A DNA stretch of 34,679 bases from Candidatus Rifleibacteriota bacterium (GTDB taxonomy: Bacteria; Muiribacteriota; Ozemobacteria; Ozemobacterales; Ozemobacteraceae), in assembly GCA_905236865.1 (NCBI GenBank), contig CAJOQX010000246.1, positions 1 to 34,679 of the forward strand. Direction: 5' to 3'. This document shows, piece by piece, positions 22,647 to 32,005 of this stretch (position 1 is its first letter; each line of letters starts with the position of its first letter). The notes below the pieces were generated by a model, which saw nothing but the letters and a program-made list of their open reading frames with translations, was not told where the DNA came from and did not search any database. The position numbers and the translations under genes were made by a program.

Positions 22647-25600
22647 ATGGCGGAAAATAACCGCAAATACACTATCTTAATGCTTGTTATCGCCTTAATA
22701 GGGGCAGTTATATTTTATGGTTGTGGATCTGCAACCTCTGATAGAATTCCAGATCAAGAGTATTCTATTTCAGGCTCATATTCATCACCAGGCTTATCAA
22801 ATGAAGATTTAGTTTCTACTCGTGCTGTTTATGGACCAACAAAGAATATTTATATTTATTCTGAATCAGATCCTAATAATTGTGCTGATATTGATGAAAC
22901 TAAAAGAACATTTATTTTAAAGAACTTAAAGCCAGGTAATCATTATTTAGTTTTTAAATATTTGCCTTACGGTTCAGATAGAGGAGATGCCCCAGTATAT
23001 ATATATAGAACCTCAAATCCAATTGTTTTAACAGAAAGTGCACCATCTAAAGAAATAAGCGAAAAACTTGCAGGAGTAGAATGCGATAGTGTTGTTTATG
23101 GTAAATTAACTAATGCAGCAGGACAACCGATTAATCCAACTCCGAGCCTTACTTTATGGGGACAAACTATCGAAGTAAATGGTTTGACAGGTGAATTTGT
23201 AACTCCTAAAATGCCTGGTGGAACTATTGCTAGTTTAGTTGTTGAAGCAGTAAATTATAGAAATACTTCAACACCTATTGAATTCAATCCAAATCCAGCT
23301 TATTATGAAATAAGTGCTGTAGAAACTACAAGCAACAATGTCCCACCTATCATTTCGTTAACTTCTAAGAATTCACAATACAATATCAAATCTGTTGTTA
23401 CCTTAACAGCAGTTGCAGAAGATGCCGATGGCGATGATTTAGAATTTGAATGGACAATAGATAGTTGTACTTCTCCAAACCAAGGTTATATGGAATTGTC
23501 AAGAGAAGAAACCAAAGGTTCATCACATATTAGTGAATATTATTGGAATGCACCTGAAGAAGACTGTCTAGCCACTATCTCTGTAAAAGTTACAGAAAAA
23601 TCGACTGCTAAATTGACTGCTAAAGCTAAATTAAAATTACAAATAGGTACTGGAAATTATAGCCCAAGCTCAAAACCTTATTTTGTTAGCACAACCATTT
23701 ATCCAGATGCTCCATATTATGGAAACAGAAAATATACAATTACCGCTATAGCAACAGATTCAGATGGAGATATTTTAACTCAGACTTTAGTCATTAAACC
23801 TAATGGTGGTATTTTAAACCAAACTAATCAAAATACTTGGGTATGGACTACAGAAGACTTAGAAAAAGCTAAAACTTATACAATGTTTTTTGAAGCAAGA
23901 GATATGAAAAAAAATGTAGCCAGTGTAACATTAGAAAACATTGTTGTTAATCCGACAAGAGCTAATTTACCTCCAACTGTTGTTAGTCAATCTCCTGCAG
24001 TTTCAACAATACAAGAAGTTACCAGCGGTGCTTCTATCACTTTAGTTTTAAAGGCAGATGATCCTGAAAAAGAAAAATTAGAATTCAATTGGAACAACAG
24101 ATTAGGACAACTAAAAGAATCGTCAAACAATAACGACACTGCCTCTGCAACATGGGTAGCTCCGTATATAAATGTAGCAACAATTACTTATATTACTGTT
24201 AAAGTAAATGACCCTGAACCTAAATATGTTACAGCTACATTTACCATTAAAATTATTCCAGATCCTAATAAAAAAGCTCCTAACGTTGAAATAAAAGTTA
24301 CAGGAACCAGCGATACTCACAACGGAATACCTCTTTTCAAAGCTGGCGAAACAGTAACATTCCACGGTTTGGCCACTGATACAAACAGAAATCTTGCTAT
24401 AGATCAAAGTCATTTTACTTGGTATTTAATTGACCCAAAAGGGACTTCAAAACAAATAGCAAATAGAACAAATACAGCAAACTATACAATTAACAATAAT
24501 TCTGAACAAGGCAATTATCTAATAAAATTATCTGCAATAGACTTAAACGGTATTACTGGTGACGGAACAGCCGATTTCAGAGTAAATAAACCACCAGTAG
24601 CACAAATAATCTGTAATGATAAAGCAATAGGAACATCTGGAAGATGTGAAGGTTACACAGAATCAGATTATAAATATACTTCTAGTAATGGTACTGATTA
24701 CGATGTCTATAATATAGACGATAAATTAAAGCTTGTAGCTAGTGCTACAGATGAAGAAACTCCATCATCTGTATTAGAAGTTAATTCGATTTGGCAAATT
24801 GATGGAACAGCATTTTATGGAAAAGAACAAATAGCAACCTTAACAAAAGGCGGATTAAATACTATCTCTCTAGTCACTAGAGATTCAAAAGATATTCTTT
24901 CAGCTAGTTCAACATACTCATTCTATGTTAATACTGCTCCAACTTTTGATATAGCCACAACCACAAAAAATAGCTTCATTAATTCTGACAGTATAAACAT
25001 GAATATAAAAATAACTGATGATGTAAAAATTGCTTCGTTAGCTATATTTATATCTAGAAAGAGTGCTGGAGATGCTAATTATTCTGAATACGAATTATTT
25101 AATATAAGTGGTGTAACTAACCCAGTTATTAATTTTGGAGAAAAGACTTATAATAAAAATATTCCTATATTAGCTAGCACATTATTGCCTACAGGAACTG
25201 ATTTTAAAATAAAAATAATTGCAGAAGACGATATGGGAGTAACCAAAGAAAGCATCGATGATATAAAATTTTCAATAGTTGAATCACATTTGATAAAAGA
25301 TTTTGTAGTTGCTAGTGGTACTTACAGTGAAAATCAGCGTCCTTATACTTTTGACGAACTAGAAGTATTAGAACCGTTAGTAGATTCTATAGTAGATGGT
25401 GTAGTAGCTTCTTATGTTTTTGAAGCAAAGCAAAAGTTTTCTATAAGAAGTGGTTCTATCGATAAAGAAGGGAAAACCAAATGGCAAGACGATATGGATT
25501 GGCTTTGGTATGACTCTTTTTGGGATAATGGAAAGCCTGGTAATTTTACAAGAATTGGTAACCAATACGTAGACAACTACACTTTAAACGGATACTCAAT

Positions 25601-27695
25601 TTCAGATAATTTCGGAACTCATACAATAAGACTTGAAGGAAAAAGTAAAACTTACGGAATTGTTGCGTCAAAATCTATTGATATATTTATTAATAGTACA
25701 CCAAAAGTTTCTTTCAATAATAAAGTAAACGGAACAATACGTTTTGATACAGGCTCTAATGCTACATTTACCGTTGCATTAGAAGAAGATAATAAAAACG
25801 AAAAAATTGGTTTAAGATGGACAATTAGAGATTTAAGCAATACTTGTGAACCTGTTGGAGCTTCAATGACATTTGAATCACATAGAGTTCCTGCCACATC
25901 AGACAAAACACCTGTTGATATGGCTGGTTCATCTAAGAAAAATGTTACAATAAATTGGAGTGACATTACAGACACTCCTTTACCTTCAGGGGCTAAACGT
26001 GTATTTGTTTGTGCTTATGATGGTTATGGTAAAGCAGCAACTCAATCAATAGACATATTAGTCAACACTTTACCAGTATTTAATGTTGTAGTAGAAGGTA
26101 CTGACAGAAAAATAGGAATAACAGTTCCTGATGAAAGTGACGACGGTAAAGATTATCAATATTTTAAACAACAGTATGCTACAACAACTGCGAATATACC
26201 TGTTTATTTAATTTCTGGCGAATCTAGTATGTATTTAAATTTTGAAGTTAAAGCTACTGATGCAGAAAATGGTGAAACATTAATGGACGGTGCGAGCGTA
26301 ACTTGGAATTTATCAAAAAGCACTGGTGTTCAAGGAACAATAGCTTCTGCTACAGGGAAATTAATTGGAGCTAGATTTGGGGTTGGTCGTAACACTATAA
26401 ATGTTGAAGTTCGCGATAGTTTCTATAATTATTACACATTAAATGGTGAACACGTTTACAATGATATGTGTGTTGCTACTTATTCAACAGATTTTTATTT
26501 ATGGCAAAGTTATGCAGAAGACTTACCTAAACGTGAAGGATTAGCAAAAACATTATATGATTGCAATAGCGATGGTACTTTTTACGTTTGTTATGATCGA
26601 GAAGTAGCAACTTATGTAGAAATGTTCCAAATTGACTTAGGTGTAAATCCTAGTTTAAGTTGGATAATCCCTGGTTTTTGTTCAGCTAGTATACCAAATA
26701 CAAAAATAGAAGGAGAAACTACTACTCTAGGAACAACAACAGCTAAGGTTATAACAATACTTCAAAGAGGTCAAACTGAATTTGAAATGCTGACAAATTC
26801 ACCAAAAACAAAATTAGAACCAAATAATGAAACTGGCTCAAATACTGTTGCTTATTTTGATGCAGCAACAGATTCAGAACGAAAGAAACCTTATGTTGCC
26901 CCTTATTCACTCGTTAAACTAAGAGATCAACAACAACCAAGTACTTTTTACTATAGTTTTGGCTGTGGTGGTGGAGATACCTATGAAAGTATGGTAGAAA
27001 CAACATATCCTAATAATGATGCCAATTTCCCTAAAAAAATATTATCAATGACTTATGCATCAGCTGATGATAATACTGCAGGAGCAATGTTGCTCAAAGA
27101 TTGGAATGGCAAAGCTGGAACTATTGCCGCTTACCATAATAAAAGATTAAGAGTAATACCAGAAACTACAAATGCTCCATTATCTTTTGTTGATGGTGCT
27201 TCATTAAATTTTAGTGAAAATTCAAAAATAAGATACTTATACAGACTAACAAATAGTGTCGGTCAAAGACTATTCTTTACCGATACAAACAACAACAGAA
27301 TAATCAGAATAAGTGAAGACTTTGGTGAAGCTAGTTCCATTATCGCTACGAAACCGATTGATATATGTGCCACAGCAGACGGAAATAAATATATGTTCTC
27401 ATTATCAGAAAGTGGAGCAATAGAAGATAATGAAGACAGAGCTATTTCTTTCTATGCTATTGATAGTGCTAGTTCAACGGTATTAACAAGATTTGGTAAG
27501 TTTGCAGATCCATCCGATAAGGCTAATTTACAAAAAAGAGCAGGAAAAGTTTTAAATCCAAAATCAATTATTTATTATGTAAAAGGGCAGAATAAAGATT
27601 ATTTTGGTGGTTTAATAATATTAGAAGAAGGCTCTACGGCAGATACAATGAGAATTCAAGTCATTAGATCTAACTTAAGATATTGGCTTGAGTAA
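22647..27695 (+). CDS. Giant lipoprotein with about eight Ig/PKD-like domains and a beta-propeller-like C-terminus
   Basis: 1682 residues. The signal peptide ends in FYG-C26, a lipobox-like site. Repeated Ig/cadherin/PKD-like modules start at about residues 230 (PPIISLTS, EDADGDDLEFEW), 342, 440 (ADDPEKEKLEFNW), 543, 648, 762, 1015 and 1140. They often open with a Pro-Pro or APT motif and contain a D-x-D/E-G-type turn that may bind calcium. The C-terminal ~280 residues have NHL-like propeller strands (RLFFTDTNNNRIIRISEDFG, near 1541). It is likely an extended surface or periplasmic adhesin or scaffold; no catalytic motif was seen. ATG 22647 follows a GGGGG-rich site. An in-frame TTG at 22626 is less likely. 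A terminator follows immediately. Confidence 0.75.
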   Translation: MAENNRKYTILMLVIALIGAVIFYGCGSATSDRIPDQEYSISGSYSSPGLSNEDLVSTRAVYGPTKNIYIYSESDPNNCADIDETKRTFILKNLKPGNHYLVFKYLPYGSDRGDAPVYIYRTSNPIVLTESAPSKEISEKLAGVECDSVVYGKLTNAAGQPINPTPSLTLWGQTIEVNGLTGEFVTPKMPGGTIASLVVEAVNYRNTSTPIEFNPNPAYYEISAVETTSNNVPPIISLTSKNSQYNIKSVVTLTAVAEDADGDDLEFEWTIDSCTSPNQGYMELSREETKGSSHISEYYWNAPEEDCLATISVKVTEKSTAKLTAKAKLKLQIGTGNYSPSSKPYFVSTTIYPDAPYYGNRKYTITAIATDSDGDILTQTLVIKPNGGILNQTNQNTWVWTTEDLEKAKTYTMFFEARDMKKNVASVTLENIVVNPTRANLPPTVVSQSPAVSTIQEVTSGASITLVLKADDPEKEKLEFNWNNRLGQLKESSNNNDTASATWVAPYINVATITYITVKVNDPEPKYVTATFTIKIIPDPNKKAPNVEIKVTGTSDTHNGIPLFKAGETVTFHGLATDTNRNLAIDQSHFTWYLIDPKGTSKQIANRTNTANYTINNNSEQGNYLIKLSAIDLNGITGDGTADFRVNKPPVAQIICNDKAIGTSGRCEGYTESDYKYTSSNGTDYDVYNIDDKLKLVASATDEETPSSVLEVNSIWQIDGTAFYGKEQIATLTKGGLNTISLVTRDSKDILSASSTYSFYVNTAPTFDIATTTKNSFINSDSINMNIKITDDVKIASLAIFISRKSAGDANYSEYELFNISGVTNPVINFGEKTYNKNIPILASTLLPTGTDFKIKIIAEDDMGVTKESIDDIKFSIVESHLIKDFVVASGTYSENQRPYTFDELEVLEPLVDSIVDGVVASYVFEAKQKFSIRSGSIDKEGKTKWQDDMDWLWYDSFWDNGKPGNFTRIGNQYVDNYTLNGYSISDNFGTHTIRLEGKSKTYGIVASKSIDIFINSTPKVSFNNKVNGTIRFDTGSNATFTVALEEDNKNEKIGLRWTIRDLSNTCEPVGASMTFESHRVPATSDKTPVDMAGSSKKNVTINWSDITDTPLPSGAKRVFVCAYDGYGKAATQSIDILVNTLPVFNVVVEGTDRKIGITVPDESDDGKDYQYFKQQYATTTANIPVYLISGESSMYLNFEVKATDAENGETLMDGASVTWNLSKSTGVQGTIASATGKLIGARFGVGRNTINVEVRDSFYNYYTLNGEHVYNDMCVATYSTDFYLWQSYAEDLPKREGLAKTLYDCNSDGTFYVCYDREVATYVEMFQIDLGVNPSLSWIIPGFCSASIPNTKIEGETTTLGTTTAKVITILQRGQTEFEMLTNSPKTKLEPNNETGSNTVAYFDAATDSERKKPYVAPYSLVKLRDQQQPSTFYYSFGCGGGDTYESMVETTYPNNDANFPKKILSMTYASADDNTAGAMLLKDWNGKAGTIAAYHNKRLRVIPETTNAPLSFVDGASLNFSENSKIRYLYRLTNSVGQRLFFTDTNNNRIIRISEDFGEASSIIATKPIDICATADGNKYMFSLSESGAIEDNEDRAISFYAIDSASSTVLTRFGKFADPSDKANLQKRAGKVLNPKSIIYYVKGQNKDYFGGLIILEEGSTADTMRIQVIRSNLRYWLE

Positions 27696-27707
27696 GTTAT
27701 AAGATAT

Positions 27708-27747
27708 AAAAAAAGCCACAGGTTTAAAAACCTGTGGCTTTTTTTAT
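27708..27747. terminator. Bidirectional terminator between the giant lipoprotein gene and ruvA
   Basis: GCCACAGGTTT / AAACCTGTGGC is flanked by an A-run on the left and a T-run on the right. The symmetrical hairpin therefore works on both strands between two convergent genes (stops at 27695 and 27758). Confidence 0.95.
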
Positions 27748-27757
27748 TAAAACAAAT

Positions 27758-28372
27758 TTAATTAATATTTTGAAGTATTTGGCTGATTACATCTTCGATA
27801 GAAGTGTTAGGTGCAATATTAGGAGCAGTTCTTTTTATACTCTGAGTTATTTCCTTAGATGAATAACCTAGACTTTCTAAAGCTTCTCTAACATCTGCTT
27901 CAAAAGGAATAAGATTTCTTTCTTCTTTAGCTTCAATAACATTTGATGTCGAAAGACCTATTCCAAGTTTGGCTATTTTTTCTTTCAATTCAACAATCAA
28001 CCTAGAAGCTAATTTAGAACCAACACCTTTTAAAGCAGTTAGATTAGCAATATCTTCAGAAAGAATCATTGTTGCAAATGATTCTGGTTCAACAGAAGAC
28101 ATAATATTAATAGCCATTTTAGGCCCAACTTTATTAACACCAACAAGAAGCTTAAATAGTTCCCGCTCATCTTCTGTGAAAAATCCAAATAATAACGGAC
28201 TGTCTTCTTGTCGCCAATGAAGATAAGTTAAAAGTGTTGTTTTTTCGCCTTTATTTGGTAGTTTTTTACTAGTAGACAATGGAACTAGTAGATTTATGCC
28301 TATTCCATTTGTGTTTATAACTGCTCTTAGGGGTTCTTTTGTAAATAAAATGCCACTAACAAAATCTATCAT
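27758..28372 (-). CDS. ruvA: Holliday junction branch migration protein RuvA
   Basis: This 204-residue protein has an N-terminal OB fold (MIDFVSGILFTKEP...INTNGIGINLLVP), then two helix-hairpin-helix motifs (KLLVGVNKVGPKMAINIMS, about 70-88, and LTALKGVGSKLASRLIVELKEK, about 105-126). After a flexible linker comes the C-terminal domain that contacts RuvB (VREALESLGYSSKEI). RuvA tetramers bind four-way junctions and load the RuvB motor. ATG 28372 has GGAG six bases upstream; a TTG at 28384 would extend it but overlaps that site. RuvB and RuvC are not adjacent. A terminator lies between it and yebC. Confidence 0.96.
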   Translation of the reverse strand: MIDFVSGILFTKEPLRAVINTNGIGINLLVPLSTSKKLPNKGEKTTLLTYLHWRQEDSPLLFGFFTEDERELFKLLVGVNKVGPKMAINIMSSVEPESFATMILSEDIANLTALKGVGSKLASRLIVELKEKIAKLGIGLSTSNVIEAKEERNLIPFEADVREALESLGYSSKEITQSIKRTAPNIAPNTSIEDVISQILQNIN

Positions 28373-28451
28373 ATTCTTCTCCAATTTATTTTATTTTTTA
28401 TAGTAGTGTTGTTTAAATGTTTAAAATTATCTACGTTAATTATTAATAAAT

Positions 28452-28490
28452 AAAAAACGGTTCTATTTTATAAAAATAGAACCGTTTTTT
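28452..28490 (-). terminator. Terminator after yebC
   Basis: An 18-bp near-perfect stem (ACGGTTCTATTTT and complement, 28452-28469 and 28473-28490) has a 3-base loop and A/T runs on both flanks. It is 22 bp beyond the yebC stop and upstream of ruvA, so ruvA needs its own promoter in the ~80 AT-rich bases that follow. Confidence 0.9.
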
Positions 28491-28511
28491 ATTACTTGTA
28501 TTCAGAATAGC

Positions 28512-29276
28512 TTATTCGGCTTCCATAGCCTTTTCCATATCTTCATCAGATATTTCAGCATTATGGTAAACGTCTTGAACGTCATCGTGATCTTCAAGAG
28601 CATCAACAAGTTTTAAAACCTTTGAAACAGCATCACCAGTAACAGCAACAGTTGTTTTTGCTACTGACATAACTTTTGAATCTTGAGTCTTAACACCTTT
28701 TTCTTCTAAAGCCTGACTTATTGTATAAAAATCACCAGGAGCACAATAGATTTCAAAACCATCTTCTTGTTCTTTGAAGTCATCTGCACCAACTTCAAGA
28801 ACTAGTTCCATCATTGTATCTTCAGTTTGGTTTGGATTTTCTTCTTTGGGAACAAAGAAATAACCCTTGGTTTCAAAAAGATAAGAAACACAACCTGGAA
28901 CGCCCATATTTCCGCCAGCTTTGCTGAAAATTTTGTTTACTTCAGCAACAGTTCTGTTAGTGTTATCTGTAAGACATTTAGCCATAACAGCAACGCCATT
29001 AGCACCATAGCCTTCATACATAACTTCTTCGTAGTTAACGCCTTCAAGTTCGCCTGTACCCTTCTTAATAGCACGGTCGATATTGTCTTTTGGCATATTA
29101 CAGTCTTTAGCTGCTACTAGGGCAGTTCTTAAACGTGGATTAGAATCTGGATCTCCACCACCTAATTTAGCTGCAATTGTAATTTCTTTGATAACTTTTG
29201 TAAATGCACGGCCTCTGATGGCATCTACTTTTGCTTTTACGTGTTTTACCTTGGCCCACTTATTATGACCTGACAT
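28512..29276 (-). CDS. yebC: YebC/PmpR family protein (TACO1-like)
   Basis: This 254-residue protein starts MSGHNKWAKVKHVKAKVDAIRGRAFTK, the characteristic YebC opening, and contains NPRLRTALVAAKDCNMPKDNIDRAIKKGTG and YEGYGANGVAVM. The family was annotated as a transcriptional regulator; more recent work assigns a translation role, relieving ribosome stalling at proline-rich stretches. The ATG has GGAGG upstream and a good sigma-70-like promoter. In many genomes yebC is next to ruvC-ruvA-ruvB, and here ruvA lies 139 bp downstream on the same strand, with a terminator between them. Confidence 0.96.
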   Translation of the reverse strand: MSGHNKWAKVKHVKAKVDAIRGRAFTKVIKEITIAAKLGGGDPDSNPRLRTALVAAKDCNMPKDNIDRAIKKGTGELEGVNYEEVMYEGYGANGVAVMAKCLTDNTNRTVAEVNKIFSKAGGNMGVPGCVSYLFETKGYFFVPKEENPNQTEDTMMELVLEVGADDFKEQEDGFEIYCAPGDFYTISQALEEKGVKTQDSKVMSVAKTTVAVTGDAVSKVLKLVDALEDHDDVQDVYHNAEISDEDMEKAMEAE

Positions 29277-29306
29277 TCAAATCCTCCAATATTGGAAAGT
29301 AAAAAT

Positions 29307-29335
29307 ATTATAACCATAGTTGCTTTATCTCGCAA
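29307..29335 (-). promoter_or_regulatory. Sigma-70-type promoter for yebC
   Basis: On the minus strand TTGCGA (29335-29330), 17 bases, then TATAAT (29312-29307): 4/6 and 6/6. An inverted repeat GTTGC-N8-GCAAC (29319-29336) overlaps the -35. The ATG is about 30 bases downstream. Confidence 0.6.
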
Positions 29336-29395
29336 CAATTTTTTTTAGCTAAATGTTAATTTTTGTTAATTTATTTATATTATTTCTTTTTAAAT

Positions 29396-29403
29396 GCCGA
29401 TTA
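29396..29403 (+). promoter_or_regulatory. Sigma-28-like -10 element before the NTF2-like lipoprotein gene
   Basis: GCCGATTA matches 7 of 8 bases of the sigma-28 -10 and lies 33 bases before the ATG at 29437. No TAAA is present at the usual 15-16 bases upstream, so the call rests on the -10 alone. Confidence 0.3.
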
Positions 29404-29436
29404 ACTATGTATAGCTATAGATACCTCGGAGGCAGA

Positions 29437-30867
29437 ATGATAGAACGAAAATTTTATGCTAAAATTAGACGAAAAGCCCATCGTTATTATTCAATAATAC
29501 TTTTAGCTATGATTCTTTTTCTTAATGGCTGTTCAACCCATAGAGGCAATTTGTCTTTCAATACATCATCAACCGAAACATTTACCATTTCTGGGAAAAT
29601 ATCTTTACCAGAAATAATAGAAACTGATTCTGCCAGAGCTTCTTTGACCACCTTAACTGATTTTTCTAATTTTACTATTACCTCTGGTGAAGCCTCTACT
29701 CAAGCGGATAAATACGGTTATTATAGTTTAAGCGGAATAGAGTTTTCAGACAGTCTAGTGCTAAAAGCAGTTTCCAATAAAATAGCTCTTTTACATAGAG
29801 TTACAGCAGATGAACTCTGTTATTCAGATTTAAGCAACATAGAAATAAACACAACAACTACTGCTGAAGCTTTAGTCTATCAACAAGGACTTCTTTTAAA
29901 GAAAGATTTAACTCCAGCAGATATAAAAGCACGTGAATATGCTGATGGGATAGCTTCAATAACAACTGCAATAAGACTTTCTATGCAACTTCCAAAAGAT
30001 TCTATAAGCAGTACTATTTTGGAATTACCTGCTGTAACATCTTCCGCAAAACAAGTAGCTTTAAACTGTATTTCAAGAGAAAACGTTCTAAAAGAAGCTA
30101 ATTCAGTTTTAAGGCACGCATTTATAAGAAAAGACATCGATTTAATTAAAACCTATATTTCTCCATCTTTTGGGAATGACTGGGATTCTTCTTCTAGTTG
30201 GTCAGACGTTGTTGAATATTTCACAAGATTTTTTCCAAAATATGAATTTGTTAGTCTAACATGGGATATATCTGACATAGAATTATTAGAAAATAGCAAA
30301 GCTAGAATTAGAACAAAAGTTAGAGCTATTATAAAAGAAACAGCTCCAGATGAAATTGTTTCAGACAAAATTTGGAATTTTGATGCAATTTGGCAAAAAG
30401 AAGGAAGTATTTGGAAACTTTATAGAAATATGCCCTACAGAGATACACATCCGACACAGGTTGATGCTGATCTTAGATGGGGTGAAATAGCTGCTGCTCA
30501 TGCAGAGCTTCAAGAAGCAATAAATAGAGAAAACATTGCTAGTTTGAGTTATAGAATTTCAGATTCATTTAGAAATGCTTTTGATGGAAATAGTACAAAG
30601 AATGAATTAATACTCATCGCTACTCAGAGATTCAATTCTATGGACGTTAAAATTTCTGAGTATTCTGTAGATTCAATTAAGTTCAATGGAAATGAACAAG
30701 CCGAAGTAACCTGTTCTGGAAGAGTAAAAGTAATAAATATTCTTTTAGGAAAAGACATTGACAGTGGATTGGTAAGAGCAAAAGTTATATGGCAAAAAGA
30801 AAACGGGGTTTGGAAGATTTATAGAGATTTGCCTTATAAATTTACACACCCTGTAACTATAAATTAA
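29437..30867 (+). CDS. Lipoprotein with two NTF2/SnoaL-like domains
   Basis: 476 residues with a long basic N-region (RKFYAKIRRKAHRYY), then a hydrophobic core ending LNG-C32, a good lipobox. A carboxypeptidase-regulatory-like domain follows (about 45-130, FTISGKIS...GYYSLSGI). Two homologous C-terminal modules (about 214-345 and 352-476) each end in a matching phrase, LYRNMPYRDTHP and IYRDLPYKFTHP, preceded by WQKE.G.WK. The helix-plus-curved-sheet pattern suggests NTF2/SnoaL-like folds. ATG 29437 has CGGAGG five bases upstream; longer frames from 29353 lack a ribosome site. Function unknown. dapB starts 15 bp downstream and is probably cotranscribed. Confidence 0.7.
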   Translation: MIERKFYAKIRRKAHRYYSIILLAMILFLNGCSTHRGNLSFNTSSTETFTISGKISLPEIIETDSARASLTTLTDFSNFTITSGEASTQADKYGYYSLSGIEFSDSLVLKAVSNKIALLHRVTADELCYSDLSNIEINTTTTAEALVYQQGLLLKKDLTPADIKAREYADGIASITTAIRLSMQLPKDSISSTILELPAVTSSAKQVALNCISRENVLKEANSVLRHAFIRKDIDLIKTYISPSFGNDWDSSSSWSDVVEYFTRFFPKYEFVSLTWDISDIELLENSKARIRTKVRAIIKETAPDEIVSDKIWNFDAIWQKEGSIWKLYRNMPYRDTHPTQVDADLRWGEIAAAHAELQEAINRENIASLSYRISDSFRNAFDGNSTKNELILIATQRFNSMDVKISEYSVDSIKFNGNEQAEVTCSGRVKVINILLGKDIDSGLVRAKVIWQKENGVWKIYRDLPYKFTHPVTIN

Positions 30868-30882
30868 AATGAGGAGATAAAA

Positions 30883-31626
30883 ATGAAAAACATATTAGTT
30901 TCTGGTTGTGGTGGAAAGATGGGACGAACTCTTTCTAATTATATATGTTCTTTAGATAATTATAATTTAATTGCAGGTGTAGACCCTAAATTAGCAGGAA
31001 AAAGTCTGAAAGAAGTTGCTATAGATGCTCCAGATACTAAAATTAATGAAAATATAAAAGAAGGCTTAGCTAATAATAAAGTTGATATAGTTATAGATTT
31101 TACAGCTCCATCAGTTGTAGCAGATAATGCTGTAGAATGTTTAAAATCTAAAACCCCTATCTTGATAGGAACAACAGGCATTTCACAAGAAAACCAGAAT
31201 ATGCTCGATGAACTAGCGAAAAAAAATAACACTTCTATTATGATTGTTCCAAATTTTGCTATTGGAGCTATTTTAATGATGAATTTTGCAAAAATAGCGG
31301 CAAAATATATGCAAGCAGCAGAAATAATAGAGCTTCATCATAATCAGAAAGTAGACAAACCTTCAGGAACAGCTATTAAAACTAGAAAAGGTATGTTAGA
31401 AGCTATTGGTAAATTAGACGATGAAAACAACGAAGAAGTTATTCCTATTCATTCTGTTCGTCTACCAGGTTTAGTTGCCCATCAAGAAGTTATATTCGGA
31501 GATTTAGGACAAACTTTAACTATAAGACACGATACTTGCAACAGAGAGTCGTTTATGCCTGGTGTAGCAATGGCTTTAGCACAAATGGGAACATTTACTG
31601 GTTTAAGAGTAGGACTTGAACTATAG
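30883..31626 (+). CDS. dapB: 4-hydroxy-tetrahydrodipicolinate reductase
   Basis: This 247-residue protein has an N-terminal Rossmann motif SGCGGKMGR (7-15), the IDFTAPSVVADN and ILIGTTGIS segments, and the DapB signature ELHHNQKVDKPSGTA, with catalytic His-His/Lys and substrate-binding residues. RHDTCNRESFMPGV follows near the end. It reduces (with NAD(P)H) hydroxy-tetrahydrodipicolinate in the lysine/diaminopimelate pathway, feeding peptidoglycan synthesis. GAGGAG precedes the ATG. It is 15 bp after the NTF2-like lipoprotein gene; other dap genes are not adjacent. Confidence 0.97.
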   Translation: MKNILVSGCGGKMGRTLSNYICSLDNYNLIAGVDPKLAGKSLKEVAIDAPDTKINENIKEGLANNKVDIVIDFTAPSVVADNAVECLKSKTPILIGTTGISQENQNMLDELAKKNNTSIMIVPNFAIGAILMMNFAKIAAKYMQAAEIIELHHNQKVDKPSGTAIKTRKGMLEAIGKLDDENNEEVIPIHSVRLPGLVAHQEVIFGDLGQTLTIRHDTCNRESFMPGVAMALAQMGTFTGLRVGLEL

Positions 31627-31649
31627 TTTTATAAAATAAAAAAAAGTGT

Positions 31650-31676
31650 TAAATTTTTTATAGGCTTTGTCGATAA
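31650..31676 (+). promoter_or_regulatory. Sigma-28-type flagellar promoter before the 82-residue protein
   Basis: TAAA (31650-31653), exactly 15 bases, then GTCGATAA (31669-31676). This is a perfect -35 core and 7/8 of the -10 consensus (GCCGATAA) at the canonical spacing. Transcription would begin near 31683, giving a ~40-base leader with AGGGGG before the GTG. Confidence 0.6.
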
Positions 31677-31723
31677 ACAGGTTGGAGTTATATCTTAATT
31701 TAAGAGTTAGGGGGTTCTTTATT

Positions 31724-31972
31724 GTGATTCTTCCCAATACACCTTTATTTCAGGCAAAGACTGATGCTGAATTCAGAATTAGAATGATTCAGCACATCAA
31801 GGAAAACTATGGCGATCTACTTGGAAAAGACATTAATCTGTTAGATTTGCCAAATGGGTTGGAAATTGTTCAAGCAAAAATTCAACAGAGACTTTTCGAC
31901 ATGAGCAATGGACAGATAGACCTTATGAGCAAGAGCGAAGATACTACTATCAATCTACAAAAAGTTGCATAA
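31724..31972 (+). CDS. Small conserved-looking protein of unknown function (82 residues)
   Basis: The frame opens at 31667, but no ribosome site supports that start. GTG 31724 has AGGGGG about 10 bases upstream and gives MILPNTPLFQAKTDAEFRIR. The protein is mostly helical, soluble and charged: FRIRMIQHIKENYGDLLGKD, then NGLEIVQAKIQQRLFDM. It has no signal peptide or membrane helix. I do not recognise the family. The upstream site TAAA-N15-GTCGATAA suggests control by the flagellar sigma factor, so a flagellar chaperone, anti-sigma or late motility factor is possible. A strong terminator follows 34 bp after the stop, so it is a single-gene unit. Confidence 0.65.
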   Translation: MILPNTPLFQAKTDAEFRIRMIQHIKENYGDLLGKDINLLDLPNGLEIVQAKIQQRLFDMSNGQIDLMSKSEDTTINLQKVA

Positions 31973-32005
31973 GAAAATATAAGATTTTTGTTATATAACA
32001 AAAAG

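Noticed and set aside
24123-24413. 96-codon minus-strand frame within the giant lipoprotein gene
   Set aside because: Low-complexity shadow with no start signal; the plus-strand Ig-like domains explain the region.
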